Assembly: GCF_020099395.1 (NCBI RefSeq)
Contig: NZ_CP083590.1
Coordinates: 1,364,001 to 1,428,000 of the forward strand
Origin: Streptomyces mobaraensis
GTDB taxonomy: Bacteria > Actinomycetota > Actinomycetes > Streptomycetales > Streptomycetaceae
Length of the DNA: 64,000 bases
Direction: 5' to 3'
In this document: in pieces, positions 9,356 to 18,175 of the stretch
Layout of the letters: each line of letters starts with the position of its first letter
Position numbering within the stretch: position 1 is the stretch's first letter
Notes under the pieces: generated by a model
Seen by the model: the letters and a program-made list of their open reading frames with translations, nothing else
What the model was told of the DNA's origin: nothing
Databases searched by the model: none
Made by a program: the position numbers and the translations under genes

Positions 9356-9558
9356 CGCGGTGAGGCTCCGTTCGTCGGTCGCTGGTACGGGCGCCGGGCG
9401 CCCGGTGACTCACCCCCGTTTGGTGCAGCCCTCCCGTACTACCACGCACGGGAACAAGCGGATAAGGGGACCGTGTGGCGGGTGTTCCCTACGGGACGGG
9501 TGGTGTGGACGAGGTCAGGAGTTCACTCACCACCGCCCCCAGCAGCTCCACCGCGCGG

Positions 9559-10209
9559 TCACGCGGCCCGCTCCGGGGCGACGGCGGCCAGCGCGGCGGC
9601 GGTGGGGAGGACGACGGCGCAGCGCGTCGCCGCGTACTCCAGGGCCATGCGGTGGTACCCGGCCGTGAAGTCGGCGACGGCGTCGGCGACCACGAACGTC
9701 TCGATGTCGTTCGAGAACGCCTCGTGGGCGGACATCAGGATGCCGACGTGCGCGTAAACGCCGCAGATGACCAGCTGGTCACGTTCTTGACGACGCATCA
9801 GATCGAGCAGGCCGGTGCGGCAGAACGCGGAGGGCCGCCACTTGGTCAGCACCACGTCCCCCTCCGCGGGCGCCACCTCGGGGACGACCGCCCGGTGCTC
9901 CTCCCCCGCCGGCATCCCGGCGCCCCAGATGTCCTTCAGCAGGCCGCGCTGCTCGTCGGTCATCCCGCCGGGCTGCGCCGTGTAGACGACGGGCGCGCCG
10001 GCGCCGGCCCACGCCCCGCGCAGCGCCGCGACGTTGGTGACGAGCTCGGCGGCCGGGGACTGCCCAGCGGGGAACGGGCGCAGGAAGTAGTGCTGCATGT
10101 CGTGGACGAGCAGCACCGCGCGCCGGGGGTCGACGGTCCAGCCCGCGGTGTTCTCCGGGAGGGAGCCGGGGGTCGGCATGGGGTACGGGGCTATCGGCGG
10201 GATGGCCAC
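9559..10209 (-). CDS. Isochorismatase / ADIC hydrolase, PhzD/EntB type
   Basis: Cysteine-independent isochorismatase-fold hydrolase that removes the pyruvate enol ether from isochorismate or 2-amino-2-deoxyisochorismate. It is 216 residues. Hallmarks: [14 protein letters not shown] with catalytic Asp, [29 protein letters not shown] with catalytic Lys, and [20 protein letters not shown]. These resemble PhzD/EntB strongly. The GTG start has GGAAAGGA upstream. It lies 39 nt after an EntA-like dehydrogenase, so the product is likely 2,3-dihydroxybenzoate or 3-hydroxyanthranilate, but no isochorismate or ADIC synthase is in the window. Confidence 0.9.
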   Translation of the reverse strand: MAIPPIAPYPMPTPGSLPENTAGWTVDPRRAVLLVHDMQHYFLRPFPAGQSPAAELVTNVAALRGAWAGAGAPVVYTAQPGGMTDEQRGLLKDIWGAGMPAGEEHRAVVPEVAPAEGDVVLTKWRPSAFCRTGLLDLMRRQERDQLVICGVYAHVGILMSAHEAFSNDIETFVVADAVADFTAGYHRMALEYAATRCAVVLPTAAALAAVAPERAA

Positions 10210-10248
10210 GGTGCGTCCTTTCCATGAGGGAGTGGCGGCGGCGTGGCG

Positions 10249-11034
10249 TCAGGCGCCGAGGGTGGCTCCGCCGTCGACGGTGAGGTGGTGCATCGTGATG
10301 TGCGCGGCGCGGTCGGAGAGCAGGAACAGGACCGCGTCGGCGATGTCCTCGGGGCGGGCGACCTTCCGGAGCGGGATGCCGAGGCGGTACTCCTCCGGCA
10401 CGCCGTCGACCGAGTGCGCGCGGGCGGCGTCCGCGTCGTCCCAGAGGGCCGTGAGCATGGCGGTGTCCGTCGAGCCGGGGCCGACCACGTTGCACCGGAC
10501 GCCGCAGGCGGCGAGCTCCAGGCCGAGGCAGGCGGTGAACATGCTCGCGGCGGCCTTGGAGGCGGCGTAGGCGGCGAGGTTCATGCGCGGGGTGCGGCCG
10601 GCGTTGGAGGCGATGGTGACGATGGCGCCGGAGCGGCGGCGGGCCATCCGGTCGGCGACGGCCCGGCTGACGTGGAAGACGCCGGTGGCGTTGACGCCGA
10701 GCACGGCGTTCCAGTCGGCCTCGGTGAGCTCGCGGACGCTGCCGGAGCGCAGGATTCCGGCACCGTTGACAAGGTGGGTGAGCGGCCCGAGTTCGCGCTC
10801 CGCCGTGTCGACGGCCGCCGCGACCCCGGCGGCGGAGGTGACGTCGGCGGGCAGGGCGAGGACCCGCCGGCCGGCACCGGCCAGGTCGGCGGCCAGGGCC
10901 GCCAGCGCGTCCTCGTCCCGGTCCAGCAGGGCCACGGCCACACCCTCGGCGGCCAGGGCGCGGGCCACGGCCTCGCCTATGCCGCCCGCGGCGCCGGTGA
11001 CGAGCGCCGTGCCGTGCAGTCCGAACACCGTCAT
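10249..11034 (-). CDS. 2,3-dihydro-2,3-dihydroxybenzoate dehydrogenase-like SDR (EntA/DhbA type)
   Basis: Short-chain dehydrogenase that aromatises the dihydrodiol or dihydro-hydroxyanthranilate released by the neighbouring isochorismatase. It has 261 residues. Motifs: TGAAGGIG cofactor loop at residues 14-21, NGAG, the catalytic Ser, then YAASK, and a C-terminal VDGGATLGA. The ATG at 11034 has GAAGGAGA upstream, which rejects the longer open frame. It is the first gene of the minus-strand run. The EntA role is inferred from the isochorismatase neighbour. Confidence 0.83.
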   Translation of the reverse strand: MTVFGLHGTALVTGAAGGIGEAVARALAAEGVAVALLDRDEDALAALAADLAGAGRRVLALPADVTSAAGVAAAVDTAERELGPLTHLVNGAGILRSGSVRELTEADWNAVLGVNATGVFHVSRAVADRMARRRSGAIVTIASNAGRTPRMNLAAYAASKAAASMFTACLGLELAACGVRCNVVGPGSTDTAMLTALWDDADAARAHSVDGVPEEYRLGIPLRKVARPEDIADAVLFLLSDRAAHITMHHLTVDGGATLGA

Positions 11035-11497
11035 GTGTGGGGTCTCCTTCGTCGGCGGGCCCGGACGCCGTCCGGGGCGGTGCCCGGACTCCGGGCGGAG
11101 CGGGAGCCGGACGCTTCGGGGCAGTTCACCGTGGAGCCGTCGCACGTCGGGGCACGCTTGCCGGGGACTGCCGCCCCCGGAGGCGCCAGGGCTGCTCTCC
11201 GGCGGGCTCGGGCCGGGAGAGGCGCGCCGGCCGTCGACGGGAAGGGTGACGAGGCCGCCCCGCTTGCCGGTTCCCAGGCTGCCGATCGCGTCGTCCGGGC
11301 GCAATCCCTTGGGGCGGGCGGGGTTTGGGGTGCGGGGCGGTTTCGGTGCGGGGCGGTATCCGTGCGGGGACGCGGTCCGGGTGGCGGACCGGAGGGGCGG
11401 GCTGGGGCGCGATCCGGACAGCCCGGGAGTACGCGGCGGGCGCCCCCCCCCGAGGGCCGGCACCGTCCCCCCGACGCCCCGTCACCCCGTACCCCCG
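11035..11497. other. Non-coding stretch with short GC-rich direct repeats
   Basis: No convincing gene in 463 bp. It contains short tandem direct repeats (GGTGCGGGGCGGT twice near 11328-11352) and long C-runs near 11440-11470. It likely holds the promoter of the EntA-like gene, but no clear -35/-10 could be chosen. Confidence 0.4.
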
Positions 11498-11962
11498 TCA
11501 CCCCGCCTGCCGCGCCCCCTCCGCCACCGCTCCCCCGGCACCCGCGGCCGTGCCGCCCGGCACCGGCCGCCGCGTCTCCCGGCGTCGTACGAGCCGGTGG
11601 GCGAGTTCGGAGGTCAGGAGGCCGAGGAGGGCGATGGCGGCGGCCACGAAGCCGAGGGTGTCCGGGCCGCCGGCCTTGACCGCCAGTCCGCCGACCGCCC
11701 CGGCCAGGGCGATGGCCAGGTAGAGGATCGACGCGTGCAGGGACACCAGCACCGAGGCCAGCGGCGGGTTGAGGCCGATCAGCCGGTGCTGCTGCGGTGC
11801 GCTCATGCTGAAGCCGGCCACGGCGAACACGGCGATGAAGCCGACCGACGCGGGGTACGACCCGCCGATGCGCGGCTCGATCGTCTTCGCCTGGCGCGGG
11901 ACCGGCGCCGCGAACCCGGCGGCCGGCGCGCTGATCCGGCATCTGCGCGGCTCCGTGAGCAC
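11498..11962 (-). pseudogene. C-terminal remnant of an MFS (DHA1-type) efflux transporter
   Basis: The frame encodes about three transmembrane helices, with SMSAPQQHRLIGLNPPLASV, LHASILYLAIALAGAVGGLAV and FVAAAIALLGLLTSELA. These match the last quarter of DHA1-family drug exporters, including the PQQHRL and NASAIYLG-like signatures. The other nine helices are absent: the preceding residues are not transporter-like and upstream DNA runs into the divergent oxidoreductase promoter. A 5' deletion is the simplest explanation. It may once have exported the product of the neighbouring cluster. Confidence 0.6.
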
Positions 11963-12001
11963 GGTGGGGAGCGCGGTGGGGAGCGCGGCGGCGTCCCGGG
12001 C

Positions 12002-12032
12002 TTGACCTCGACCGCGGTTGAGGTCGGACGAT
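12002..12032 (+). promoter_or_regulatory. SoxR/MerR-type promoter upstream of quinone oxidoreductase
   Basis: A near-perfect palindrome at 12004-12025 (arms GACCTCGACC and GGTTGAGGTC around a short centre) lies between a -35 TTGACC (12002-12007) and a -10-like GACGAT (12027-12032). The 19-nt spacer is the over-long spacing typical of MerR-family activation. The arms resemble the CCTCAA/TTGAGG half-sites I recall for SoxR. Regulator identity is inferred. Confidence 0.55.
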
Positions 12033-12090
12033 GAGCGCGCATCGGAGGGGGAAGCCCCCTCGGAACCCGCGCGAGACGAGGAAACAGCGC

Positions 12091-13002
12091 ATGAAGGCAG
12101 CGGCGATCAACGCGTTCGGCGGCCCCGAGGTCGTGGAACCGCTCGACCTCCCGACCCCGGAGCCCGGCCCCGGGCAGGTGCGGGTCCGCGTGCGGGCGGC
12201 CGGGGTGCAGCCCGTCGACGGCGCGGTCCGGCGCGGCCTGCTGCACGCCGGCGCCGCGCCGGCGTTCCCGCTGACGATCGGCAACGACTTCGCCGGGGTG
12301 GTCGACCGGACCGGCGACGGCGCGGACGCCTTCCCGGCCGGCGCCGAGGTGCTGGGCTGGGCCCTGATGGCGTGCCACGCCGAGTACGTCGTGGTCCCCG
12401 CCGACCAGCTCGTCGCCAAGCCCGCGGGCATGCCGTGGGAGGTGGCCGGCGCCTTCTCCGCGTCCGCGCAGACCGCGCACACGGCCCTCGAACTGCTCGG
12501 GGTGGGCGCCGGCGACACCCTGCTGGTCCACGCGGCGGCCGGCGGCGTGGGCACGGTCGCCGTCCAGCTCGCCCGGGCGTACGGCGCCACGGTGATCGGC
12601 ACCGCGAGCCCCCGCAACCACGACTACCTGCGCTCCCTGGGCGCCGTCCCGGTGGCGTACGGCGACGGCCTGGTGGAGCGGGTCCGCGCGCTGGCGCCGC
12701 AGGGGGTCACCGTCGCCCTCGACGCGGCCGGCGGCGCGGCGCTGGACGCCTCCGTCGAACTGGTCGCGGACCGGGAGCGGATCGGCACGATCGTCGACCA
12801 CGGCCGCGCCCCCGCCCTGGGGGTACGGGCCCTCACCACCCAGCGGTCGGCCGCGCGGCTGTCCACGCTGACCGGCCTCTGGGCGGAGGGCCGGCTGCGC
12901 GTCGAGGTCTCCCGCACCTTTCCCTTGGAACGCGCCGCGGACGCGCACCGCGCGATCGAGACGGGGCACGGGCGGGGCAAGATCGCGCTGGTGATGGGCT
13001 GA
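12091..13002 (+). CDS. NADPH:quinone reductase-like zinc-independent MDR oxidoreductase
   Basis: Medium-chain reductase of the quinone oxidoreductase subgroup (303 residues). It begins MKAAAINAFGGPEVVEPLDLP and carries IGNDFAGVV, the cofactor loop HAAAGGVGTVAVQLA near residue 150, and a C-terminal GRGKIALVMG. Catalytic zinc ligands are absent, as in the QOR class. The ATG at 12091 follows GAGGAA by about 8 nt; the open frame extends upstream only as a GC artefact. The MerR/SoxR-like promoter 60-90 bp upstream suggests induction by redox-active compounds. Confidence 0.85.
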   Translation: MKAAAINAFGGPEVVEPLDLPTPEPGPGQVRVRVRAAGVQPVDGAVRRGLLHAGAAPAFPLTIGNDFAGVVDRTGDGADAFPAGAEVLGWALMACHAEYVVVPADQLVAKPAGMPWEVAGAFSASAQTAHTALELLGVGAGDTLLVHAAAGGVGTVAVQLARAYGATVIGTASPRNHDYLRSLGAVPVAYGDGLVERVRALAPQGVTVALDAAGGAALDASVELVADRERIGTIVDHGRAPALGVRALTTQRSAARLSTLTGLWAEGRLRVEVSRTFPLERAADAHRAIETGHGRGKIALVMG

Positions 13003-13066
13003 CGGTGGGCTGTCGCGCGGAGAGCGGAGAAGGAGGACCGCCCCTCCCCGCGCGATAATGCCTCCC

Positions 13067-13546
13067 ATGAGCCCCACCGCCCCCGCCCCGACGACCCCGG
13101 GCACCCTCCACCCCGTCCCCGACGCCGTCGCGTACCTCACCGGGCGGTGGACGGTCCACCGCGTCCTCCGCGACCTGGCCACCGGCCAGGAGGGCACCTT
13201 CACCGGCACGGCCGTGTTCCGTCCGGCCGCCGGCGCGACGCACCTCCTGCACGTCGAGGACGGCGGGCTCACCTGGAACGGCACCACGGGGCGGGCGGGC
13301 CGGACGCTCCTGCTGTACGGCCGGCCGGACGGCACGGCCGACGTCCGCTTCGCCGACGGCCGTCCCTTCCACCCCCTGGACCTGCGGTCCGGGCACTGGA
13401 CCACCCGCCACCCTTGCGGCCGGGACCGCTACGACGGGACGTTCACCGTCGTCTCGGCCGACGAGTGGCGGCTCGCCTGGCGCACCACGGGACCGGCCAA
13501 GGACCAGCTCCAGCACTCGGTGTACCGCCGCGCCGAGAGCCCCTGA
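13067..13546 (+). CDS. DUF6314 family protein
   Basis: Conserved hypothetical protein of about 159 residues with GRWTVHRVLRDLATGQEGTFTG near the N-terminus and a lipocalin-like beta-rich pattern ending WRLAWRTTGPAKDQLQHSVYRR. I recall this as DUF6314; function unknown. The start is placed at the ATG at 13067 because a -10-like GATAAT (13054-13059) ends 7 nt before it, which would give a leaderless mRNA. The in-frame ATG at 13058 would overlap that -10. Confidence 0.7.
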   Translation: MSPTAPAPTTPGTLHPVPDAVAYLTGRWTVHRVLRDLATGQEGTFTGTAVFRPAAGATHLLHVEDGGLTWNGTTGRAGRTLLLYGRPDGTADVRFADGRPFHPLDLRSGHWTTRHPCGRDRYDGTFTVVSADEWRLAWRTTGPAKDQLQHSVYRRAESP

Positions 13547-13570
13547 ACTCGGCCCGCGCCAACGGGACTC

Positions 13571-16147
13571 TCACCTCCCGTGCCGCTCCCGGAACATGTC
13601 CGTCATCCCCTGGTCCGCGTGGCCCAGCTGCAGGTCCCGCTCGGTCCTGCCGCCCCCGGCGACCTGGAGCACCGTCGCCACCGGCGGGTACCCGGCCGCG
13701 ACCACGGTGTACTCCCCCGCGGACAGGTCGACGAAGCGGAACGTGCCGTCGGCGCCCGTGATCGCGGAGTCGACGACGTTCCCGCCCGCGTCGAGCAGGG
13801 TGACGCGGGCGTCCTCGACCGGCCGGCCGCCCCCGGCGCGGACCGTCCCGCGCAGTACCGCGCCGCCCGCCAGCTCGACGTCCTGCCGGGTCTCGCGGGC
13901 GGACTGGACGGTGACGGGGAGCGCGGCCGGGCGGTAGGCGGGGGCGCTGGCGGCCAGGGTGTACTCGCCGGCGACGAGTTCGCCGATGACGTAGCCGCCC
14001 TCGTGCCCGGTCCGGGTGGAGGCGACGACCTCGCCCTGGACGCTGGTGAGCGTCACCAGCGCCTCGCACACCGGGCTGCCGTCGGCGGCGCGGACGGTGC
14101 CCGCGAGCCGGCCGGCGCCGCCGAGGACGACGTCGAGCTCGACCGGCCGGTCGCCGACGGTCACGGTGACCGCCTGCGGCTGGTGGCCCCCGGCCGCGGC
14201 GATGAGGACGTACGAGCCCGCGCCGGGCGTGTTCAGCGCGTACCGGCCGTCGTCGCCGCTGGAGCCGCGCCCGATCTGCCGCCCCTGGGCGTCGATCAGG
14301 GTGAGGGCGGCGCGGGCGACGGTGGTGCCGTCCTGGTGCTGCACGGCGCCGGCGACGGGCACCCCGGCGGCGGCGTACGACGTGTCGTCGGAGACGTACC
14401 CACCCTCACGCTCACGGACGTACGCGCCCTCACGGACGTATGCGCCCTCACGCGCATAGGCGCCCTCCCGGCCGTACGCCTCACGCCCCGGATCCGGCTC
14501 GGTGATCAGCGGTGCGGGCGACGGTGGGGCCGGCTCGTTGCGGGCGGGCGGGATGGTGGGCGCTTCGGGGGCGTTGTGGGACACCAGTGGTTTCTCCTTC
14601 AGCAGGAAGGCGAGCAGGAAGCCGAGGACGAACACCGGCACCAGGTAGAGGAAGATCCGCGGCATGGCGTCCGCGTACGCCCGGATGTAGCCGTCCCGCA
14701 GCGCCGCCGGGAGGGCGTGCACCAGGCCGGGTGTCAGGGAGTCGGCGTCCGGGAGCCCGGCGCGCCGCGGCAGTTCACCGGCGAGGCGGTGGGCCAGCCG
14801 GTGGGCGAAGAGGGTGCCGAAGACGGCCGCGCCGGCCGAACCGCCGATCTGCCGGAAGAAGTTGTTGGCGCTGGTCGCGGTGCCGAGGTCGGCGGGGTGG
14901 ACGGAGTTCTGCACGGCGAGGATCAGCACGGGCAGGCAGAGGCCGATGCCGGTGCCGAGGACGGCCATCCAGAGGCTGTAGACCAGCCGGCCCGTCCCGG
15001 CGTCCAGGTGCGACAGCAGGTACATGCCTTCGGCGGCGAGGGCGCAGCCGAGGACGGGCAGCAGCTTGTAGTGGCCGGTGCGGCTGACGAGTTGGCCGGC
15101 GACGAGGGAGGCGGCCACGACGCCGCCCATCATCGGCAGCATCAGCAGCCCGGACTCGGTGGCGCCGGCCCCGTCGACCATCTGCAGGAAGGTCGGCAGG
15201 TAGCTGGCGGCGCCGAAGAGGCCGACGCCGACCACCGCGCCGATCAGGCCGGTGACGAGGAAGACGGAGTCGCGGAACAGGTGCGGCGGGATGATGGGTT
15301 CGGCCGCGTACTGCTCGACGACGAGGAACAGCAGGGCCGTGCCGAGCGCGCCGGCGGCGAGGCCGAGGGTCACGCGGTCGGTCCACGCGTACTCGGTGCC
15401 GCCCCAACTGGTCAGCAGCACCAGGCAGGTGGCGGAGGTGCTGAGCAGCAGCGCACCGAGGACGTCGAACCGGCCGCGGGCGGTGGGCCGGGGCAGGTCC
15501 AGGGCCTTGAGGACGACAGCGAGGGTGACCAGCCCGAAGGGCACGTTGACGTAGAAGCACCAGCGCCAGGAGGTGTGGTCGGTGAAGAACCCGCCCAGCA
15601 GCGGCCCGGCGACGGAGGCGAGCCCGAAGGCGGCGCTGATGACGCCCATGAAGCGGCCGCGCTCGCGGGGCGGGACGATGTCGGCGATGATCGCCTGCAC
15701 GCCGATCAGCAGCCCGCCGGCGCCGACGCCCTGGAGCGCGCGGAAGGCGATGAACTGGTCCATGGTCCGCGACCAGCCGGCCAGTCCGGAGCCGAGGACG
15801 AAGACGACGATCGCGAAGACGAAGACGGTCTTGCGGCCGAGGAGGTCGCCGACCTTGCCGTAGAGCGGCAGCACCACCGTGGAGGTGAGCAGGTAGGCGG
15901 TGACGGCCCAGGGCATCCGGTCCACGCCGTGCAGGTCGCCGACGATCCGCGGGAGGGCGGTGGCCACGATCGTCTGGTCGAGCGCCGCGAGGAGCAGGGT
16001 GAGCATCAGCGCGATGAAGACGACGCGGACCCGCCCCCGTCCCGGCCGGGGGTCCCGGTCGGGGGTCCCGGCCGGGACGGGGCCGCTCGCGGGCAGGGCG
16101 GGTGGACCGCTCGTCACCACGATGGCCTCGGAGATGGATCCGCCCAC
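13571..16147 (-). CDS. MFS multidrug exporter (DHA2/EmrB type, 14 TM) fused to carboxypeptidase-regulatory-like domains
   Basis: About 858 residues. The first 500 form a 14-helix DHA2 proton antiporter: [79 protein letters not shown] linker with tandem REGAY/REGAYV repeats follows. The last 270 residues hold about three carboxypeptidase-regulatory-like beta-sandwich domains, with repeated G-x-V-x-x-x-D/G-G-x-P-V and DGxYxxxxLxxGEYTLxAxA patterns. The GTG at 16147 has GGGAG 7 nt upstream; the ATG at 16198 has no ribosome binding site. The tail probably folds in the cytoplasm after the last helix; its role is unknown. Confidence 0.88.
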   Translation of the reverse strand: MGGSISEAIVVTSGPPALPASGPVPAGTPDRDPRPGRGRVRVVFIALMLTLLLAALDQTIVATALPRIVGDLHGVDRMPWAVTAYLLTSTVVLPLYGKVGDLLGRKTVFVFAIVVFVLGSGLAGWSRTMDQFIAFRALQGVGAGGLLIGVQAIIADIVPPRERGRFMGVISAAFGLASVAGPLLGGFFTDHTSWRWCFYVNVPFGLVTLAVVLKALDLPRPTARGRFDVLGALLLSTSATCLVLLTSWGGTEYAWTDRVTLGLAAGALGTALLFLVVEQYAAEPIIPPHLFRDSVFLVTGLIGAVVGVGLFGAASYLPTFLQMVDGAGATESGLLMLPMMGGVVAASLVAGQLVSRTGHYKLLPVLGCALAAEGMYLLSHLDAGTGRLVYSLWMAVLGTGIGLCLPVLILAVQNSVHPADLGTATSANNFFRQIGGSAGAAVFGTLFAHRLAHRLAGELPRRAGLPDADSLTPGLVHALPAALRDGYIRAYADAMPRIFLYLVPVFVLGFLLAFLLKEKPLVSHNAPEAPTIPPARNEPAPPSPAPLITEPDPGREAYGREGAYAREGAYVREGAYVREREGGYVSDDTSYAAAGVPVAGAVQHQDGTTVARAALTLIDAQGRQIGRGSSGDDGRYALNTPGAGSYVLIAAAGGHQPQAVTVTVGDRPVELDVVLGGAGRLAGTVRAADGSPVCEALVTLTSVQGEVVASTRTGHEGGYVIGELVAGEYTLAASAPAYRPAALPVTVQSARETRQDVELAGGAVLRGTVRAGGGRPVEDARVTLLDAGGNVVDSAITGADGTFRFVDLSAGEYTVVAAGYPPVATVLQVAGGGRTERDLQLGHADQGMTDMFRERHGR

Positions 16148-16350
16148 GTGTGTGCTCCCGTCGTCGCGCCTGGTCGTCCGGCCGCCCTTTTTTCGCATTA
16201 CGCGACAACGGGGAGCAAGCGCGACGTTTTACCCGGGAGTACGGCCGTGACGGCTTTCCGCCGGTCGGAGGCGTTGCGACGGCCCGGTGCGGGGCCGGGA
16301 AAACCACTCGAACAGGTGAGAGGCCGCCAGGGGCTCAGGCCACCAGGGGC

Positions 16351-16797
16351 TCAGCCCTTCTCCACCTCACCGGCGAGCCGGGCGAGGACGGCGTCGTGGA
16401 TCCGGGCCAGCCCCTTGGGCGCGAAGGTCCGCTCGAAGAAGCCGCCGATGCCGGTGGCGCCGGTCCACGTGGTGCTGACGACGACCTTGGCGCGGCCCTC
16501 GCCGGCGGGGGTGACCGTCCAGGTGGTCACCATGCTGGAGTTGCGGTCCTTCTCCACCAGCTGCCCGGCGGACGGCTCGGTGACCTCCAGCAGGCAGTCC
16601 CGGACGCGCTTGCTGGTGGCCTGGAGCTTCCAGTGCACCAGCGTGCCCTCGCCGTCGCCGCCCTCCCGGACCTCGTACTCGCTGTACTGCTCGGGCAGCA
16701 GCTTGGCACGGGTGCCGCTGTAGTCGGCGAGCGTGTCGAACACCTCCTCCGGGTCCGCCGCGATGATCCGCTCGGTGGTGGCCTCGACCTGGCCCAT
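16351..16797 (-). CDS. SRPBCC (START/polyketide cyclase-like) family protein
   Basis: A 148-residue helix-grip protein, MGQVEATTERIIAADPEEVFDTLADY at the N-terminus, with a GTLVHWKLQATSKRVRDCLLEVTE beta-sheet core and FFERTFAPKGLARIHDAVLARLAGEVE as the long C-terminal helix. Such proteins bind hydrophobic ligands; no specific substrate is indicated. The ATG at 16797 follows GGAGGG by 6-7 nt, which fixes the start within a much longer artefactual frame. Monocistronic, minus strand. Confidence 0.85.
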   Translation of the reverse strand: MGQVEATTERIIAADPEEVFDTLADYSGTRAKLLPEQYSEYEVREGGDGEGTLVHWKLQATSKRVRDCLLEVTEPSAGQLVEKDRNSSMVTTWTVTPAGEGRAKVVVSTTWTGATGIGGFFERTFAPKGLARIHDAVLARLAGEVEKG

Positions 16798-16968
16798 GAC
16801 TTGCCCTCCGGGATTCCGGGATGACGATATGTGCAGCAGTCCGCGCGTCCCGCGGGTGCGGGCAAAGCCAATCACCAACGCCCCACCTGCCCAAATCGGG
16901 GTGCGCTCGTTCCGCGTACATCCCGACGTTTCCGTCTGCGGGCGTCCCGGGACCGCTAACGTGCGTGC

Positions 16969-17484
16969 ATGGTGCGCATACGGAAGATGACCGACGACGA
17001 TGTGGACGCCGTGGCGGAGATCCGGATCGCCGGCTGGCGGACGGCGTACCGGGGCCTCGTCCCCGACGCGTACCTCGACGCCATGGACCCGGCCGCGGAC
17101 GCCGCCGCCCACCGGGCCCGCCGGGCGGCGGCCGAGTACCCGATGGCGGAGCTGGTCGCCGAGTCCCCCGCCGACGGCGTCGTGGGCTGGGCCTGCCTGG
17201 GCCCCTGCCGCGACGAGGACATCCCGGCGCCCGCGGGCGAGTTGTACGCCCTCTACGTACGGCCCGCGCTCGTCGGTACGGGCGTGGGGCGGACCTTGTG
17301 CGCCGGCGCGCTGGAGAGCGCGCGGGAGCGCGGGGATGCGCGTTTGGGCTTGTGGGTGCTGCGCGAGAACGCGCGCGCCCGTCGCTTCTACGCGCGGGCG
17401 GGGTTCGCGGCGGATGGGGCGGAGCGGGTGGATGTGGTGGAGGGGGAGCAGGTGGTGGAGGTGCGGTATGTGCGGGGGGTGTAG
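16969..17484 (+). CDS. GNAT family N-acetyltransferase
   Basis: Acetyl-CoA-dependent acyltransferase of 171 residues. Motif A is LYALYVRPALVGTGVGRTLCAGALESARERG, with the R/Q-x-x-G-x-G/A signature read as VGTGVGR; motif B is LGLWVLRENARARRFYARAGFA. The substrate cannot be predicted. A TANNNT hexamer TAACGT (16957-16962) ends 6 nt before the ATG, and no ribosome binding site is present, so a leaderless mRNA is likely. Confidence 0.88.
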   Translation: MVRIRKMTDDDVDAVAEIRIAGWRTAYRGLVPDAYLDAMDPAADAAAHRARRAAAEYPMAELVAESPADGVVGWACLGPCRDEDIPAPAGELYALYVRPALVGTGVGRTLCAGALESARERGDARLGLWVLRENARARRFYARAGFAADGAERVDVVEGEQVVEVRYVRGV

Positions 17485-17760
17485 GGGATCGGCCCGACCC
17501 CTCCCCCAAAGGGGGCACCCCCGTTTCACTGTTTCTCGCGGGGTGGGAACCGCCCACACCCCACCGCGGCGCGCCTGCGGCGCACGTCCTGTACGCGGAA
17601 GCGGAAGCTGTGGCGCCGTCCCTATGCGCCCGCGCCACAGGGACGCTAACCTAATGCCCGTCGGTGGCCACCGGCACGAAAAAGGGCCCCGCCCGGACCG
17701 GATTTCCAGACGGGACCCAAGGGCTTTACGGCCCTCGGCTTGGCTTGCGCGAGCCGAGGG
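17485..17760. other. Intergenic region with degenerate copy of the dispersed repeat and a hairpin
   Basis: Holds a divergent copy of the genome's dispersed repeat (about 17511-17547, with CACTGTTTCTCGCGGGG). It also holds a perfect 9-bp stem-loop (CCCTCGGCT 17732-17740 with AGCCGAGGG 17752-17760). The hairpin directly follows the stop of the small minus-strand ORF at 17761 and could terminate it. No gene seen. Confidence 0.45.
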
Positions 17761-17844
17761 TCAGCCCTTCCGCCGCCACCCCCTCACCTTCCGCGTGAAA
17801 CGCTTCCAGATCGACGGGCGTGGCCTGCGGTGGCGTCCTGTCAT
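17761..17844 (-). CDS. Putative 27-residue basic peptide
   Basis: Short ORF whose product begins MTGRHRRPRPSIWKRF and ends VRGWRRKG. About half its residues are Arg/Lys, with three Trp. An AAAGGGGG ribosome binding site is about 7-8 nt upstream of the ATG at 17844, and a perfect 9-bp hairpin abuts the stop codon. The start signal and terminator make it more than a random ORF, but no homologue is recognised. It could be a nucleic-acid-binding or membrane-active peptide. Confidence 0.3.
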   Translation of the reverse strand: MTGRHRRPRPSIWKRFTRKVRGWRRKG

Positions 17845-18056
17845 CGGAGCGCCCCCTTTCAACGCGGCCAAGTTCCGGTGACCGCTACCGGAGGAACCCG
17901 GTGGCCGGGGTCCCCCGCGAACCGACGACGCCGGTCCCTCCATGAAGGGGGGCGCCCCGAAGGACGCCGTCGCACACACTACTGCCTGTCGACATCAACT
18001 CACGTCCCGTGAAGGGAATTCGCTCGGTCAGGTGATGTTTTACGGACGCCCGGATC

Positions 18057-18154
18057 AGCCCGTCCGGCGCTTGAGGACAACCGCGCGGAGCGCGGTTTCG
18101 GGGGTGCGGGGGCTCGCCCCCGTAAGAAACGGTGAAAGGGAGGGACCGGGGCAC
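18057..18154 (+). repeat. Dispersed palindromic repeat, copy 2
   Basis: About 98 bp, starting AGCCCGTCCGGCGCTTGAGG and ending with AAGAAACGGTGAAAGGG then ACCGGGGCAC. The middle contains two variable hairpins (CCGCGCGGAGCGCGG and GGGGGCTCGCCCCC). Other copies lie at 26928-27020, 47286-47381, 47388-47479, 54704-54800 and about 60171-60244. All lie at gene 3' ends. No transposase is attached. Confidence 0.85.
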
Positions 18155-18175
18155 AGCCCGCCGCAGGCGCCCCCC

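Noticed and set aside
7091-11034. Complete phenazine or catechol siderophore cluster
   Set aside because: No PhzE/isochorismate synthase, PhzA/B/F/G, EntE-like ligase or NRPS is present in the window.
13580-16723. A 1047-codon plus-strand open frame
   Set aside because: Antisense to the MFS fusion gene; composition is a mirror of that gene's codon bias.
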